From Lepidurus packardi (taxonomy: Eukaryota; Arthropoda; Branchiopoda; Notostraca; Triopsidae), in assembly GCA_023053545.1 (NCBI GenBank), contig JAKZAN010000100.1:41491-105490 (forward strand): DNA of 64,000 nt. The letters run 5' to 3'. Positions 1 through 11,600 of this stretch are shown here, one piece after another. The translations under genes and the position numbers were made by a program. The notes under the pieces were generated by a model. The model saw nothing but the letters and a program-made list of their open reading frames with translations. It did no database searches and was not told where the DNA came from. The first letter of the stretch is position 1. Each line of letters starts with the position of its first letter.

Positions 1-1211
1 GGTTTAAACCAGTTTATAAACTAGCTTAAACAAGCTTAGACCTGTTAAAAAAAATTTAAACCAGTTTGAACTAGTATAAACCAGTATAAACCAGTTTAGA
101 CCTGTGTAAACCAGTTTATACCATTTAGAACCAGTTTAGACCTGTTTACACCGGTATAAACCAGTTTATGAACTAGCTTAAACCAGTTTAGACCTGTTTA
201 CAAAGGTATAAACCAGTTTATGAACTCGCTTAAACCAGTTTAGACCTGTGTAAACCAGTTTAAACCAGTTTGAACTAGTATAAACAAGTTTAAACCAGTG
301 TAAAACAGTTAATATACTAGTTTAAACCAGTTTAGACCTGTTAAAAAAATTTAAACCAGTTTGAACTAGTTTATACCAGTTAAAACCAGTTTAGACCTGT
401 TTACACCGGTATAAACCAGTTTATAATCTAGTTTTAACCAGTTTAAACCAGATTAAGCCAGTTTTAACCGGTTTAAACCAGTTTGAACTAGTATAAACCA
501 GTTTATAAGCTACGTTAAACCAGTTTAGACATGAGTAGACCAGTTTAAACCAGTTTGAACTAGTATAAACCAGGTTAAACCAGTGTAAAACAGTTAATAA
601 ACTAGTTTAAACCAGATTAGACCTTTTTAGGCCTGGTTTAAAGCAGTTTAAGCCAGTTAAAAACGGTTTAAACCAGTTTATAAACTAGCTTAAACAAGCT
701 TAGACCTGTTAAAAAAAATTTAAACCAGTTTGAACTAGTATAAACCAGTATAAACCAGTTTAGACCTGTGTAAACCAGTTTATACCATTTAGAACCAGTT
801 TAGACCTGTTTACACCGGTATAAACCAGTTTATGAACTAGCTTAAACCAGTTTAGACCTGTTTACACCGGTATAAACCAGTTTATGAACTCGCTTAAACC
901 AGTTTAGACCTGTGTAAACCAGTTTAAACCAGTTTGAACTAGTATAAACAAGTTTAAAAAAGTGTAAAACAGTTAATAAACTAGTTTAAACCAGTTTAGA
1001 CCTGTTTAGGCCTGGTTTAAACCAGTTTAAGCCAGTTAAAAACGTTTTAAACCAGTTTATAAACGAGTTTGAACAAGTTTAGACCTGTTAAAAAAATTTC
1101 AACCAGTTTGAACTAGTATGAACCAGTTTAAACCAGTTTAGACCTGTGTAAACCAGTTTATACCAGTTAAAACCAGTTTAGACCTGTTTACACCGGTATA
1201 AACCAGTTTAT
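1..1211. repeat. Satellite A array, left block
   Basis: This stretch is a continuous array of degenerate ~10-11 bp units (ACCAGTTTAA, ACCAGTTTAG, ACCTGTGTAA, GAACTAGTAT). They are arranged in longer recurring phrases such as the CACCGGTATAAACC block and the TTAGGCCTGG block. No gene is visible. The right end is the flank of the NLR-A1 insertion. Private variants (TTATAAGCTACG near 503, AAACGAG near 1072) recur in the block before NLR-A2, so the two blocks are paralogous. Compared with that block, about 20 bp of the GACATGAGTA doublet is missing near 535. Confidence 0.95.
1204..1211. repeat. Target site duplication, left, NLR-A1
   Basis: CAGTTTAT directly precedes the element's first bases (GGTGGACG) and recurs after the poly(A) at 8695-8702. 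The uninterrupted site AAACCAGTTTATAATCTAG occurs many times in satellite A, for example near 412-430. Confidence 0.85.
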
Positions 1212-1596
1212 GGTGGACGACGGGTCGACGACTAGTGAAGACGTGTCACCCATCTCTCTCCTAAAAAGTCAATTTTTCACCTCAAATCCTGTTACTTTTG
1301 TTCTGTGTTACAGTTTAAATGAATGTGCTTAAAACCCTTGTTCGTTTGGTGATTAAATTGAACTTATTACCTATTGCCTCCATTGACAATTACCCCTAAA
1401 AGTGACACCATGTGACACACCCTACAATCAGTTTCCTTACCGTTCCTTAAAGGGTCTGGTTCCTTACCACGACGATAAAGTAATACTCAGTTATCTAAAC
1501 TAATAACTTCGTTTTTGTTAAGTTTGTTGCTTAACGTTGTGTTAAAAGTGTTAGCCACGTTAAACGTACGCCCATATTGGTTCAGGAATTTCCCCC
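1212..1596 (+). promoter_or_regulatory. 5' UTR of NLR-A1 (probable internal promoter region)
   Basis: These 385 bp lie between the 5' junction and the ORF1 start and contain no coding sequence I can support. Elements of this group normally carry an internal promoter here; I see no motif that proves it. The same segment occurs at 17410-17794 and, inverted, at 5813-6197. Confidence 0.5.
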
Positions 1597-2930
1597 ATGG
1601 AAGGTGCAGCAGCACTGCCGACTCCGAAAACTGGCCCAGCGGAAAAAAGAAAAACTACCGAAAAAGACAACTCAATGGAATACACCGATGCTTCGATTTG
1701 TACAATCTACGGAAACGAATTTGAAAATGATCAAACCTCCTCGAATTCATGTCCAAGCCGTCAAAATTCGTTAAAACGCGCCCGGTTACACTCCCCCAGG
1801 GCTCAACTCTCGTTTCGAAAACGCTCCCACTCGATTAGCAGCGTAGTACCGTCTCAAACAGAAATCATAGCCTACACATTGCAAGCCATGATGGAAACCC
1901 AAGTTCTGCTTACAGAGCAAGTTAAAAATCTAACCGGAATCGTTCTCAAACTTGAAACCAAACTCGAAACAAGAGCTGAAGCTAGACCTGAAAACGTACT
2001 CAATGCCACCGAGCCACGACAAGAGGAAAAAAAACAGGAAGAAAATGGATGGCTGCTTGTCACCAGAAGACACCGACCTAAACAACCCAAGACTCAAAAC
2101 AACGGAAAGGAGAATACCATCCCCTTGCCTGAAACTCTTCCCCAGAACAAACTCCTAACATTAGCTCAATCAACGCTGAAAAAGCCGTGACTCTTTTCAT
2201 CCGTCAGCAGGACGCCGAAAAACGTAAAAAGCAGTACACCAAAAGAGAGCTCCTATCCTTAATCGACTCTGATATTAAAGCCTTTGATAGCCAAGCACCT
2301 CGCCCAATCCTGGTGAGAAAAAAGATGCAAGGAGATCTAATCCTCACATACAAAAACAAAGCTGAAAAAGAAGAATCCGCAAAAATTTTGGACGGAAAAT
2401 TTCTCTGTCAACTTGGAATGATATAGGTCGTCACTATCCAACCTAAGCTAAAAGTAGCAATTCATCTGCTCCCGAAAGATGTCTCAAGAGAAGAAATTTG
2501 GGAACACCTTTCAGAAAAGAACTCAAGTCTCAATATCACTTTTAAACCTGATCAAGTTTCATGGATCAACGAGGACAATGGCAAAAAACACGGCTCCATT
2601 CTCTATACTTGCTCGTCAGAAACGGAAAAAAACATCCTTACAAGTCGCGGAACTCTTCTTGCCTTCAACCGTACAGTACAAGTGGAAAGCTCTCGACCGC
2701 CCTCAATCCTCCAATGCTTTAAATGCCAAAAATACGGGCACACTTCCTTCAACTGTCAAAGCATTACCTCCAAATGCGCCAAGTGTGGCACAATAATACA
2801 TGAAACTAAAAACTGCGACAACACCTTCTTGAAATGTGTCAACTGCGGAGGCAAACACGCAGCCTTTGATAAGAACTGCCCAACCCGAATTGCTGCCATT
2901 AAAGAAGCCCAATCCGCTAAAAAAGCATGA
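1597..2930 (+). pseudogene. ORF1 (gag-like, zinc-knuckle RNA-binding protein), broken, NLR-A1
   Basis: ORF1 proteins of this group coat the element RNA. The ATG at 1597 opens a 197-residue stretch that is basic and Ser/Pro-rich, with a hydrophobic heptad-like segment at about residues 88-125 (probable coiled coil). It stops at 2188-2190. Homology with NLR-B continues in the -1 frame (from about 2150), is interrupted by an in-frame TAG at 2424-2426, and resumes in the same frame to the stop at 2928-2930. The C-terminus has three knuckles: C-X2-C-X4-H-X4-C twice and then C-X2-C-X3-H-X6-C (2709-2880). The frameshift probably reflects loss of one A from the A-run at 2177-2182, because one extra A restores the frame. 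Both lesions are also in NLR-A2. The repaired length would be about 444 residues. Confidence 0.88.
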
Positions 2931-5142
2931 AACCGACAAGAATCGTGATCCAAAATATAAGAAAGAGCTATGACCAACTTCAAGAATTAACACGACAAGC
3001 TCAGAAAGAAGATATAGATACCGTGATAGTACTGGAACCTCCGCAAAACTTAACAATCAATCAACTTTCAGGATACTCCATCTCTCGATCTCGGCTAGAA
3101 TACCAAGGAATAGCGCTACTCACTACTCAATCAGCTTCATACCAGATACTAGAAATATCCCAATTATCCGTGGTAATAAAAATACAATCTCTCAACTCGT
3201 CACCTATACTTGTTATCGCACTTTACAGAAGATCCAATGAAAATTTAGAAACTCTGCTTCAAAACTTGTGGGAAAAATTCCATAAAACTACATCAAATAT
3301 CATCATAACCGGGGACTTTAACGCTCATCATTGGTCATGGGAAGCTAAAAAATCAGACTTGCCTGGAATACAACTGTACGACTTTACGACAAAACACGGC
3401 ATGGAACTGCTAAACACCTGGAACCGCCACACATTTCAAAACAAACGAGGACACCAATCGACAATAGACTTAACTTATGCTTCCTTGACGCTTCTACCTC
3501 ATGTTTACTTAAAAATTCTTGACGACGAAGACTATTATAATGAATCCGATCACTCCGCTGTAATAATTGATCTCCCAAATGCCAAAGCTAAATTTAACTC
3601 CACCATGTGGTCTTACTCAAAAGTCAACTGGGATAAAATCCGTTCAAAAACAAAAGAGCTTCTTGACACACGCTCGTCCTGGATAAACTTGGAAAACAAT
3701 GATGCTATTGACCTTGCCGTTGGCTCTTTGACATCGACTATCCAAGAAATAATATCTAAGCATGTACCTAAAAGAGTCCTGAAAAACTCAAACCCCTGGT
3801 GGAATTCAGACCTTAACTCCCTTAGAAAAGCAGCAGCTAAAGCACTTAAAAAGTTCAAAAACACTGGATTACAAGATGAAACGAATTGGAAAGTTGCAAG
3901 AAACCTATATCGCGCCAAAACAAGAAAATATAGAGAAGAGTATTGGCTAAACAAAATAAAAGAACCACACAACAAAACATTATGGGCTTTTAATAATAAC
4001 CTAAAGAACAAGGAAAAAAACTTACTCCAACACGTTTTACAAGAAGACGGGAACAACTTTCCGGATGAAATCACCAAACTAAACTATGCGGCAGAAAAAC
4101 TCTTAGGAGGCACAAGAGATTCAAACCCCTCCTCCAAATCTAAAATACGTCGAATAAATTACAACTTCGGTAAAGACGACGAAATCACAGCAGAAGACCT
4201 CTCATCAATCATCACTGAGCTACAACCCATGAAAGCAGCTGGAAAAGACGACATTCAGCCTATAATAATAAAAGAACTATGGAACATACTAAAAGAACCT
4301 ATGATTAACATATACAACGCCTCGATTCGTCTGAGTTATTACCCAAAAGACTGGAAGATGGCTAAAGTGCTAATTCTACCCAAACCACACAAACCAAGTT
4401 ACGAATCTATGCGGAGTTTCCGCCCAATCTCTCTTCTCCCAGTACTGGGCAAGATATTGGAAAAAGCCATGACTCGCAAACTAACGAAATTACTCGATGA
4501 CAATAAAATCCTGTCAGGAAATCAATGGGGATTTCGACGAAATCGGTCTACCACAGACGCCCTAATCCGACTATCCAACGCTGGCCTTAAAGCCTTTGAT
4601 AAAGGGAAAGTACTAACAGCATTATTCCTAGATATAAGTGGAGCATTTGACAATGTTCATCACCAAAAATTGATTAATGAGCTCCGAAAAATAAAAACCC
4701 CCAAAGTACTACTCAATTGGATCACTAGCTTCTTGGAAAACCGCACCGCCTATACCATCTATAGAGAAACGCATAGTTTGCTCTACCAAATTACAAACGG
4801 CGTTCCCCAAGGGTCCCCACGTTCTCCTCTCCTCTTCTTAATTTACATTAATGGATGTTTCACAACAATCAAACGCAAGAGGATAGAGATCCAGGCCTTT
4901 GCTGATGACCTAATATTATTCACCTCCAGCAAATCGAGTAATCAAAACACCAAACTACTGGCTAACAACATTTCAGCATTAGAAAAATGGGGCATTAGAC
5001 TAAATCTCCGATTTGCTAAAGAAAAAACCGAACTCGTCCACTTCCATCGCAAAAGACAAGCCGAAGAAGCAACACTGACTTGGGGTCAAACCACCATCGT
5101 ACCCAAAACTTCATCAAGATATCTGGGCCTCTACCTTGATCA
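2927..5142 (+). pseudogene. ORF2 5' part: APE endonuclease and reverse transcriptase, truncated by rearrangement
   Basis: ORF2 nicks the target and reverse transcribes the element RNA onto it. The ATG at 2927 overlaps the ORF1 stop as ATGA. Endonuclease signatures are QN near residue 9, LEPPQ (Glu37), GDFNAHH (129-135), STIDLTY (Asp181) and ESDH (206-209). Reverse transcriptase signatures are LFLDISGAFD (567-576), NGVPQGSP and FADD (658-661). The frame is open through about residue 738. It then runs into the inverted segment and ends at 5212 after roughly 23 foreign residues read antisense through ORF1. All catalytic motifs are therefore present, but the C-terminal domain is missing. Unlike NLR-A2, there is no 7-bp deletion near 3143. 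Confidence 0.92.
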
Positions 5143-6197
5143 GCGATTAAGGATAGGAGCTCTCTTTTGGTGTACTGCTTTTTACGTTTTTCGGCGTCCT
5201 GCTGACGGATGAAAAGAGTCACGGCTTTTTCAGCGTTGATTGAGCTAATGTTAGGAGTTTGTTCTGGGGAAGAGTTTCAGGCAAGGGGATGGTATTCTCC
5301 TTTCCGTTGTTTTGAGTCTTGGGTTGTTTAGGTCGGTGTCTTCTGGTGACAAGCAGCCATCCATTTTCTTCCTGTTTTTTTTCCTCTTGTCGTGGCTCGG
5401 TGGCATTGAGTACGTTTTCAGGTCTAGCTTCAGCTCTTGTTTCGAGTTTGGTTTCAAGTTTGAGAACGATTCCGGTTAGATTTTTAACTTGCTCTGTAAG
5501 CAGAACTTGGGTTTCCATCATGGCTTGCAATGTGTAGGCTATGATTTCTGTTTGAGACGGTACTACGCTGCTAATCGAGTGGGAGCGTTTTCGAAACGAG
5601 AGTTGAGCCCTGGGGGAGTGTAACCGGGCGCGTTTTAACGAATTTTGACGGCTTGGACATGAATTCGAGGAGGTTTGATCATTTTCAAATTCGTTTCCGT
5701 AGATTGTACAAATCGAAGCATCGGTGTATTCCATTGAGTTGTCTTTTTCAGTAGTTTTTCTTTTTTCCGCTGGGCCAGTTTTCGGAGTCGGCAGTGCTGC
5801 TGCACCTTCCATGGGGGAAATTCCTGAACCAATATGGGCGTACGTTTAACGTGGCTAACACTTTTAACACAACGTTAAGCAACAAACTTAACAAAAACGA
5901 AGTTATTAGTTTAGATAACTGAGTATTACTTTATCGTCGTGGTAAGGAACCAGACCCTTTAAGGAACGGTAAGGAAACTGATTGTAGGGTGTGTCACATG
6001 GTGTCACTTTTAGGGGTAATTGTCAATGGAGGCAATAGGTAATAAGTTCAATTTAATCACCAAACGAACAAGGGTTTTAAGCACATTCATTTAAACTGTA
6101 ACACAGAACAAAAGTAACAGGATTTGAGGTGAAAAATTGACTTTTTAGGAGAGAGATGGGTGACACGTCTTCACTAGTCGTCGACCCGTCGTCCACC
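5143..6197 (-). repeat. Inverted copy of NLR-A1 5' end (5' UTR and ORF1 N-terminus)
   Basis: This is the reverse complement of 1212-2266, with positions pairing to a sum of 7409. The ORF1 start is at 5812 on the - strand and the 197-residue frame ends at 5219. It carries the same A5 run as the forward copy, so the frameshift predates this event. The left join lies in CGATTAAGG at 5144, where ORF2 (GATCACCGACTAA in NLR-A2) and the inverted source share a few bases. The inverted ORF1 start region reads TACTGAA like NLR-A2 rather than TACCGAA as at 1657. Confidence 0.93.
5219..5812 (-). pseudogene. Inverted ORF1 N-terminal fragment
   Basis: This 197-residue frame is identical to the N-terminal ORF1 fragment at 1597-2190 but lies on the opposite strand inside the rearranged block. 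It lacks the zinc-knuckle half and ends at the shared frameshift. It is a passenger of the inverted duplication rather than a separate gene. Confidence 0.9.
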
Positions 6198-7038
6198 ATA
6201 AACTGGTTTATACCGGTGTAAACAGGTCTAAACTGGTTTTAACTGGTATAAACTGGTTTACACAGGTCTAAACTGGTTTAAACTGGTTCATACTAGTTCA
6301 AACTGGTTGAAATTTTTTTAACAGGTCTAAACTTGTTCAAACTCGTTTATAAACTGGTTTAAAACGTTTTTAACTGGCTTAAACTGGTTTAAACCAGGCC
6401 TAAACAGGTCTAAACTGGTTTAAACTAGTTTATTAACTGTTTTACACTTTTTTAAACTTGTTTATACTAGTTCAAACTGGTTTAAACTGGTTTACACAGG
6501 TCTAAACTGGTTTAAGCGAGTTCATAAACTGGTTTATACCGGTGTAAACAGGTCTAAACTGGTTTAAGCTAGTTCATAAACTGGTTTATACCGGTGTAAA
6601 CAGGTCTAAACTGGTTCTAAATGGTATAAACTGGTTTACACAGGTCTAAACTGGTTTATACTGGTTTATACTAGTTCAAACTGGTTTAAATTTTTTTTAA
6701 CAGGTCTAAGCTTGTTTAAGCTAGTTTATAAACTGGTTTAAACCGTTTTTAACTGGCTTAAACTGCTTTAAACCAGGCCTAAAAAGGTCTAAAATGGTTT
6801 AAACTAGTTTATTAACTGATTTAAACTGGTTTAACCTGGTTTATACTAGTTCAAACTGGTTTAAACTGGTCTACTCATGTCTAAACTGGTTTACTCATGT
6901 CTAAACTGGTTTAACGTAGCTTATAAACTGGTTTATACTAGTTCAAACTGGTTTAAACCGGTTAAAACTGGCGTAATCTGGTTTAAACTGGTTAAAACTA
7001 GATTATAAACTGGTTTATACCGGTGTAAACAGGTCTAA
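6198..7038 (-). repeat. Inverted block of satellite A
   Basis: This is satellite A on the opposite strand (TAAACTGGTTT phase). It is the reverse complement of the satellite just upstream of NLR-A1, about 391-1211. It keeps two copies of the 20-bp CATGTCTAAACTGGTTTACT unit where the forward copy near 520-540 has one. The right join is at AGGTCTAAA/GGGAAAG, with TAAA shared between satellite and ORF2. No gene is seen. Confidence 0.92.
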
Positions 7039-8466
7039 AGGGAAAGTACTAACAGCATTATTCCTAGATATAAGTGGAGCATTTGACAATGTTCATCACC
7101 AAAAATTGATTAATGAGCTCCGAAAAATAAAAACCCCCAAAGTACTACTCAATTGGATCACTAGCTTCTTGGAAAACCGCACCGCCTATACCATCTATAG
7201 AGAAACGCATAGTTTGCTCTACCAAATTACAAACGGCGTTCCCCAAGGGTCCCCACGTTCTCCTCTCCTCTTCTTAATTTACATTAATGGATGTTTCACA
7301 ACAATCAAACGCAAGAGGATAGAGATCCAGGCCTTTGCTGATGACCTAATATTATTCACCTCCAGCAAATCGAGTAATCAAAACACCAAACTACTGGCTA
7401 ACAACATTTCAGCATTAGAAAAATGGGGCATTAGACTAAATCTCCGATTTGCTAAAGAAAAACCGAACTCGTCCACTTCCATCGCAAAAGACAAGCCGAA
7501 GAAGCAACACTGACTTGGGGTCAAACCACCATCGTACCCAAAACTTCATCAAGATATCTGGGCCTCTACCTTGATCACCGACTAAATTGGTCTACTCACG
7601 TTTCACACATTGCTAACCAATGCAACAGCTCCCTATTACGTATGATAAAAATCGCTAAATGGTGCAAATCAATATCATCCAAGCAATTAAAAACCTTATT
7701 TCAAGCCACAATAGTTAGTAAATTTTTATATGGATACCCAGCATGGTGCAATATATCGAAAGCTAAACTGAAACCACTTCAACAACTTTACCGTAAAGGC
7801 TTATTAACTATATCCGGTGCCCTCAAAACAACACCCTCTGCAGCAATTGAAGTCGACGTGGGACTCCCACCACCGGATCTTGCCTTGAAGAAATCTCTTC
7901 TCAACCATTATGCCTCAAAAATCTGGAACGTGTGGCCTACGAAACCTGAACCCGCAAAGCATATAAGCTACACCTCCTATTCTGAAAGAGCAAGAAACCT
8001 CCTCTCTAGCGCTTGGCCATCTCCTCCTGATTCATTAAAAGTAGCGCGCATTTGGATCTCCAAGTTTTTACTTATTACTTGGTGTCAAGACTGGAACAAG
8101 TTCCATTACGCTACCAAAGATCTAAAAGCCAGTCCAGACAAAAAATCTATCGTTGATTCAAAACTGCCCAAAAGCATATTATCCACGATAATCCAATTGC
8201 GCACAAACCACTTCCCCTGCCGCTCATATTTAAAGCGAATTAAAAAGATCGATGACGATACCTGCATTTGTCGATCTCAGATGAAACAAGATGTTCCACA
8301 TCTGCTATTTCATTGTACGAGACTTAATCATGAAAGAGCAAAATTACTAAGAGAGCTCAGCAAATTAAAGATTCCTTTTACTTCCGAAAACTTTTTATGC
8401 AACCCCAAATGCTTTCCAGCCCTCGCCAGTTTTGGCAATAACATGAAAGAATTGTCTAAAATATAA
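7039..8466 (+). pseudogene. ORF2 3' part, NLR-A1 (RT C-terminal half)
   Basis: ORF2 resumes at the position equivalent to 4603 and runs to the normal stop at 8466, so RT motifs from LFLDISGAFD to FADD are present a second time. A one-base loss in the A-run at about 7458-7462 (GAAAAACC against GAAAAAACC in NLR-A2) shifts the frame, which then stops at 7513. The remaining frame is open from about 7515, with its first ATG at 7642. The C-terminal region has the C-X-C-X9-H-X4-C motif (from about 8264) found after the RT in this group. A Pro replaces the His that NLR-A2 and NLR-B share in the final KI-[HP]-F motif. Confidence 0.9.
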
Positions 8467-8694
8467 ATCACCCAGTATATGTATACATACTCATACCCTT
8501 TACCCCTTCCCTCCCCGCACCTTACCTCCCTTTTAAAACGGTGGTACAAGCCACCCTCTAGTCCCCCTTCCCTTCTGTCTCCCTATTTTTAATTGATAAA
8601 ACGAACTGTGATAGCACAAATGAAACATGTACTACTGAGAACCCAGTAACAGGCTTCGGCCTAAACTGGTAATAAATTAAAAATAAAAAAAAAA
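8467..8694 (+). other. 3' UTR and poly(A) tail of NLR-A1
   Basis: This 228-bp non-coding tail has a pyrimidine-rich stretch, then the two-tier hairpin at 8643-8669, then an A-rich end. The TSD follows directly. It matches the NLR-A2 tail almost base for base. Confidence 0.85.
8643..8669 (+). promoter_or_regulatory. Two-tier 3' hairpin, NLR-A1
   Basis: The outer stem is CCAGT/ACTGG. The inner stem is AGGC/GCCT, closed by a TTCG tetraloop, with a 3-nt and a 2-nt internal gap. It lies about 12 nt before the terminal A-run. The same 27-nt layout with different paired bases is in NLR-B. Confidence 0.7.
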
Positions 8695-11600
8695 CAGTTT
8701 ATAATCTAGTTTTGACCAGTTTAAACCAGATTAAGCCAGTTTTAACCGGTTTAAACCAGTTTGAACTAGTATAAACCAGTTTACACCAGTTTAGACCTGT
8801 GTAAACCAGTTTATACCATTTAGAACCAGTTTGGACCTGTTTACACCGGTGTAAACCAGTTTATAAAATAGCTTAAACCAGTTTAGACCTGTGTAAACCA
8901 GTTTAAACCAGTTTGAACTAGTATAAACAAGTTTATACCAGTGTAACACAGTTAATACACTAGTTTAAACCAGTTTAGACCTGTTAAAAAAATTTCAACC
9001 AGTTTGAACTAGTATAAACCAGTTTAAACCAGTTTAGACCTGTGTAAACCAGTTTATACCAGTTAAAAAAAGTTTAGACCTGTTTACACCGGTATAAACC
9101 AGTTTATAATCTTGTTTTGACCAGTTTAAACCAGATTAAGCCAGTTTTAACCGGTTTAAACCAGTTTGAACTAGTATAAACCAGTCTATAAACTACATTA
9201 AACCAGTTTAGACATGAGTAAACCAGCTTTGACATGAGTAGACCAATCTAAACCAGTTTGAACTAGTATAAACCAGTTTAAACCAGTTTAGACCTGTGTA
9301 AACCAGTTTTTTGCCATTTAGAACCAGTTTAGACCTGTTTACAAAGGTATAAACCAGTTTATAAACTAGCTTAAACCAGTTTAGACCTGTGTAAACCAGT
9401 TTAAACCAGTTTGAACTAGTATAAACAAGTTTAAACCAGTGTAAAACAGTTAATAAACTAGTTTAAACCAGTTAAGACCTGTTTAGGCCTGGTTTAAACC
9501 AGTTTAAGCCAGTTAAAAACGTTTTAAATCAGTTTATAAACTAGTTAAAACAAGTTTAGACCTGTTAAAAAAATTTCAACCAGTTTGAACTAGTATAAAC
9601 CAGTTTAAACCTTTGTAAACCAGTTTATACCAGTTAAAACCAGTTTAGACCTGTTTACACCGGTATAAACCAGTTTTTATTCTGGTTTTGACCAGTTTAA
9701 ACCAGATTAAGCCAGTTTTAACCGGCTTTAACCAGTTTGAACTAGTATAAACCAGTTTAAACCAGTTTAGACCTGTGTAAACCAGTTTATACCATTTAGA
9801 ACCAGTTTAGACCTGTTTACACCGGTATAAACCAGTTTATAAACTAGCTTAAACCAGTTTAGACCTGTGTAAACCAGTTTAAACCAGTTTGAACTAGTAT
9901 AAACAAGTTTAAACCAGTGTAACACAGTTAATAAACTAGTTTAAACCAGTTTAGACCTGTTAAAAAAATTTAAACCAGTTTGAACTAGTTTATACCAGTT
10001 AAAACCAGTTTAGACCTGTTTACACCGGTATAAACCAGTTTATAATCTAGTTTTAACCAGTTTAAACCAGATTAAGCCAGTTTTAACCGGTTTAAACCAG
10101 TTTGAACTAGTATAAACCAGTTTATAAACTACGTTAAACCAGTTTAGACATGAGTAAACCAGTTTAGACATGAGTAGACCAGTTTAAACCAGTTTGAACT
10201 AGTATAAACCAGGTTAAACCAGTGTAAAAGAGTTAATAGACTAGTTTAAACCAGTTTAGACCTTTTTAGGCCTGGTTTAAACCAGTTTAAGCCAGTTAAA
10301 AACGGTTTAAACCAGTTTATAAACTAGCTTAAACAAGCTTAGACCTGTTAAAAAAAATTTAAACCAGTTTGAACTAGTATAAACCAGTTTAGACCTGTGT
10401 AAACCAGTTTATACCATTTAGAACCAGTTTAGACCTGTTTACACCGGTATAAAACAGTTTATGAACTAGCTTAAACCAGTTTAGACCTGTTTATACCGGT
10501 ATAAACCAGTTTATGAACTCGCTTAAACCAGTTTAGACCTGTGTAAACCAGTTTAAACCAGTTTGAACTAGTATAAACAAGTTTAAACCAGTTTAGACCT
10601 GTTTAGGCCTGGTTTAAACCCGTTTAAGCCAGTTAAAAACGTTTTAAACCAGTTTATAAACTAGTTTGAACAAGTTTAGACCTGTTAAAAAAATTTCAAC
10701 CAGTTTGAACTAGTATCAACCAGTTTAAACCAGTTTAGACCTGTGTAAACCAGTTTATACCAGTTAAAACCAGTTTAGACCTGTTTACACCGGTATAAAC
10801 CAGTTTATAATCTAGTTTTGACCAGTTTAAACCAGATTAAGCCAGTTTTAACCGGTTTAAACCAGTTTGAACTAGTATAAACCAGTTTACACCAGTTTAG
10901 ACCTGTGTAAACCAGTTTATACCATTTAGAACCAGTTTGGACCTGTTTACACCGGTGTAAACCAGTTTATAAACTAGCTTAAACCAGTTTAGACCTGTGT
11001 AAACCAGTTTAAACCAGTTTGAACTAGTATAAACAAGTTTAAACCAGTGTAACACAGTTAATAAACTAGTTTAAACCAGTTTAGACCTGTTAAAAAAATT
11101 TCAACCAGTTTGAACTAGTATAAACCAGTTTAAACCAGTTTAGACCTGTGTAAACCAGTTTATACCAGTTAAAACCAGTTTAGACCTGTTTACACCGGTA
11201 TAAACCAGTTTATAATCTAGTTTTGACCAGTTTAAACCGGATTAAGCCAGTTTTAACCGGTTTAAACCAGTTTGAACTAGTATAAACCATCTATAAACTA
11301 CCTTAAACCAGTTTAGACATGAGTAAACCAGATTTGACATGAGTAGACCAGTCTAAACCAGTTTGAACTAGTATAAACCAGTTTAAACCAGTTAAGACCT
11401 GTGTAAACCAGTTTATACCAGTTAAAACCAGTTTAGACCTGTTTACACCGGTATAAACCAGTTTATAATCTAGTTTTGACCAGTTTAAACCAGATTAAGC
11501 CAGTTTTAACCGGTTTAAACCAGTTTGAACTAGTATAAACCAGTTTACACCAGTTTAGACCTGTGTAAACCAGTTTATACCATTTAGAACCAGTTTGGAC

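Larger units (their letters stand above)
1212..8694 (+). mobile_element. NLR-A1: non-LTR retrotransposon, rearranged copy
   Basis: This is an APE-type non-LTR retrotransposon of the R1/Jockey/I-like group; the exact clade is not resolved. It has a 5' UTR, an ORF1 with three zinc knuckles, an ORF2 with endonuclease and reverse transcriptase, and a 3' UTR ending in a short poly(A). It is flanked by the 8-bp direct repeat CAGTTTAT (1204-1211 and 8695-8702). Compared with NLR-A2 it carries an extra block at about 5143-7038, which is an inverted copy of its own 5' end plus upstream satellite. The sequence then resumes in ORF2 with about 540 bp repeated directly (4603-5142 again at 7039-7580). The copy is dead: ORF1 has a frameshift and a stop, and ORF2 is split. 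Confidence 0.93.

Noticed and set aside
1..1211. CRISPR-like regular repeat pattern in satellite A
   Set aside because: There are no unique spacers; units are degenerate, contiguous and tens of kilobases long, in a eukaryotic context without cas genes.
2703..4077. Antisense frames of 117 and 154 codons inside NLR-A ORF1/ORF2 (also at 18901-20268)
   Set aside because: They are antisense shadows of the zinc-knuckle and ORF2 regions with no independent features.
5143..7038. A separate, oppositely oriented NLR-A insertion nested in NLR-A1
   Set aside because: The inverted block has the element 5' end plus its upstream satellite but no 3' end, poly(A) or target duplication, so it is a rearrangement and not a transposition.
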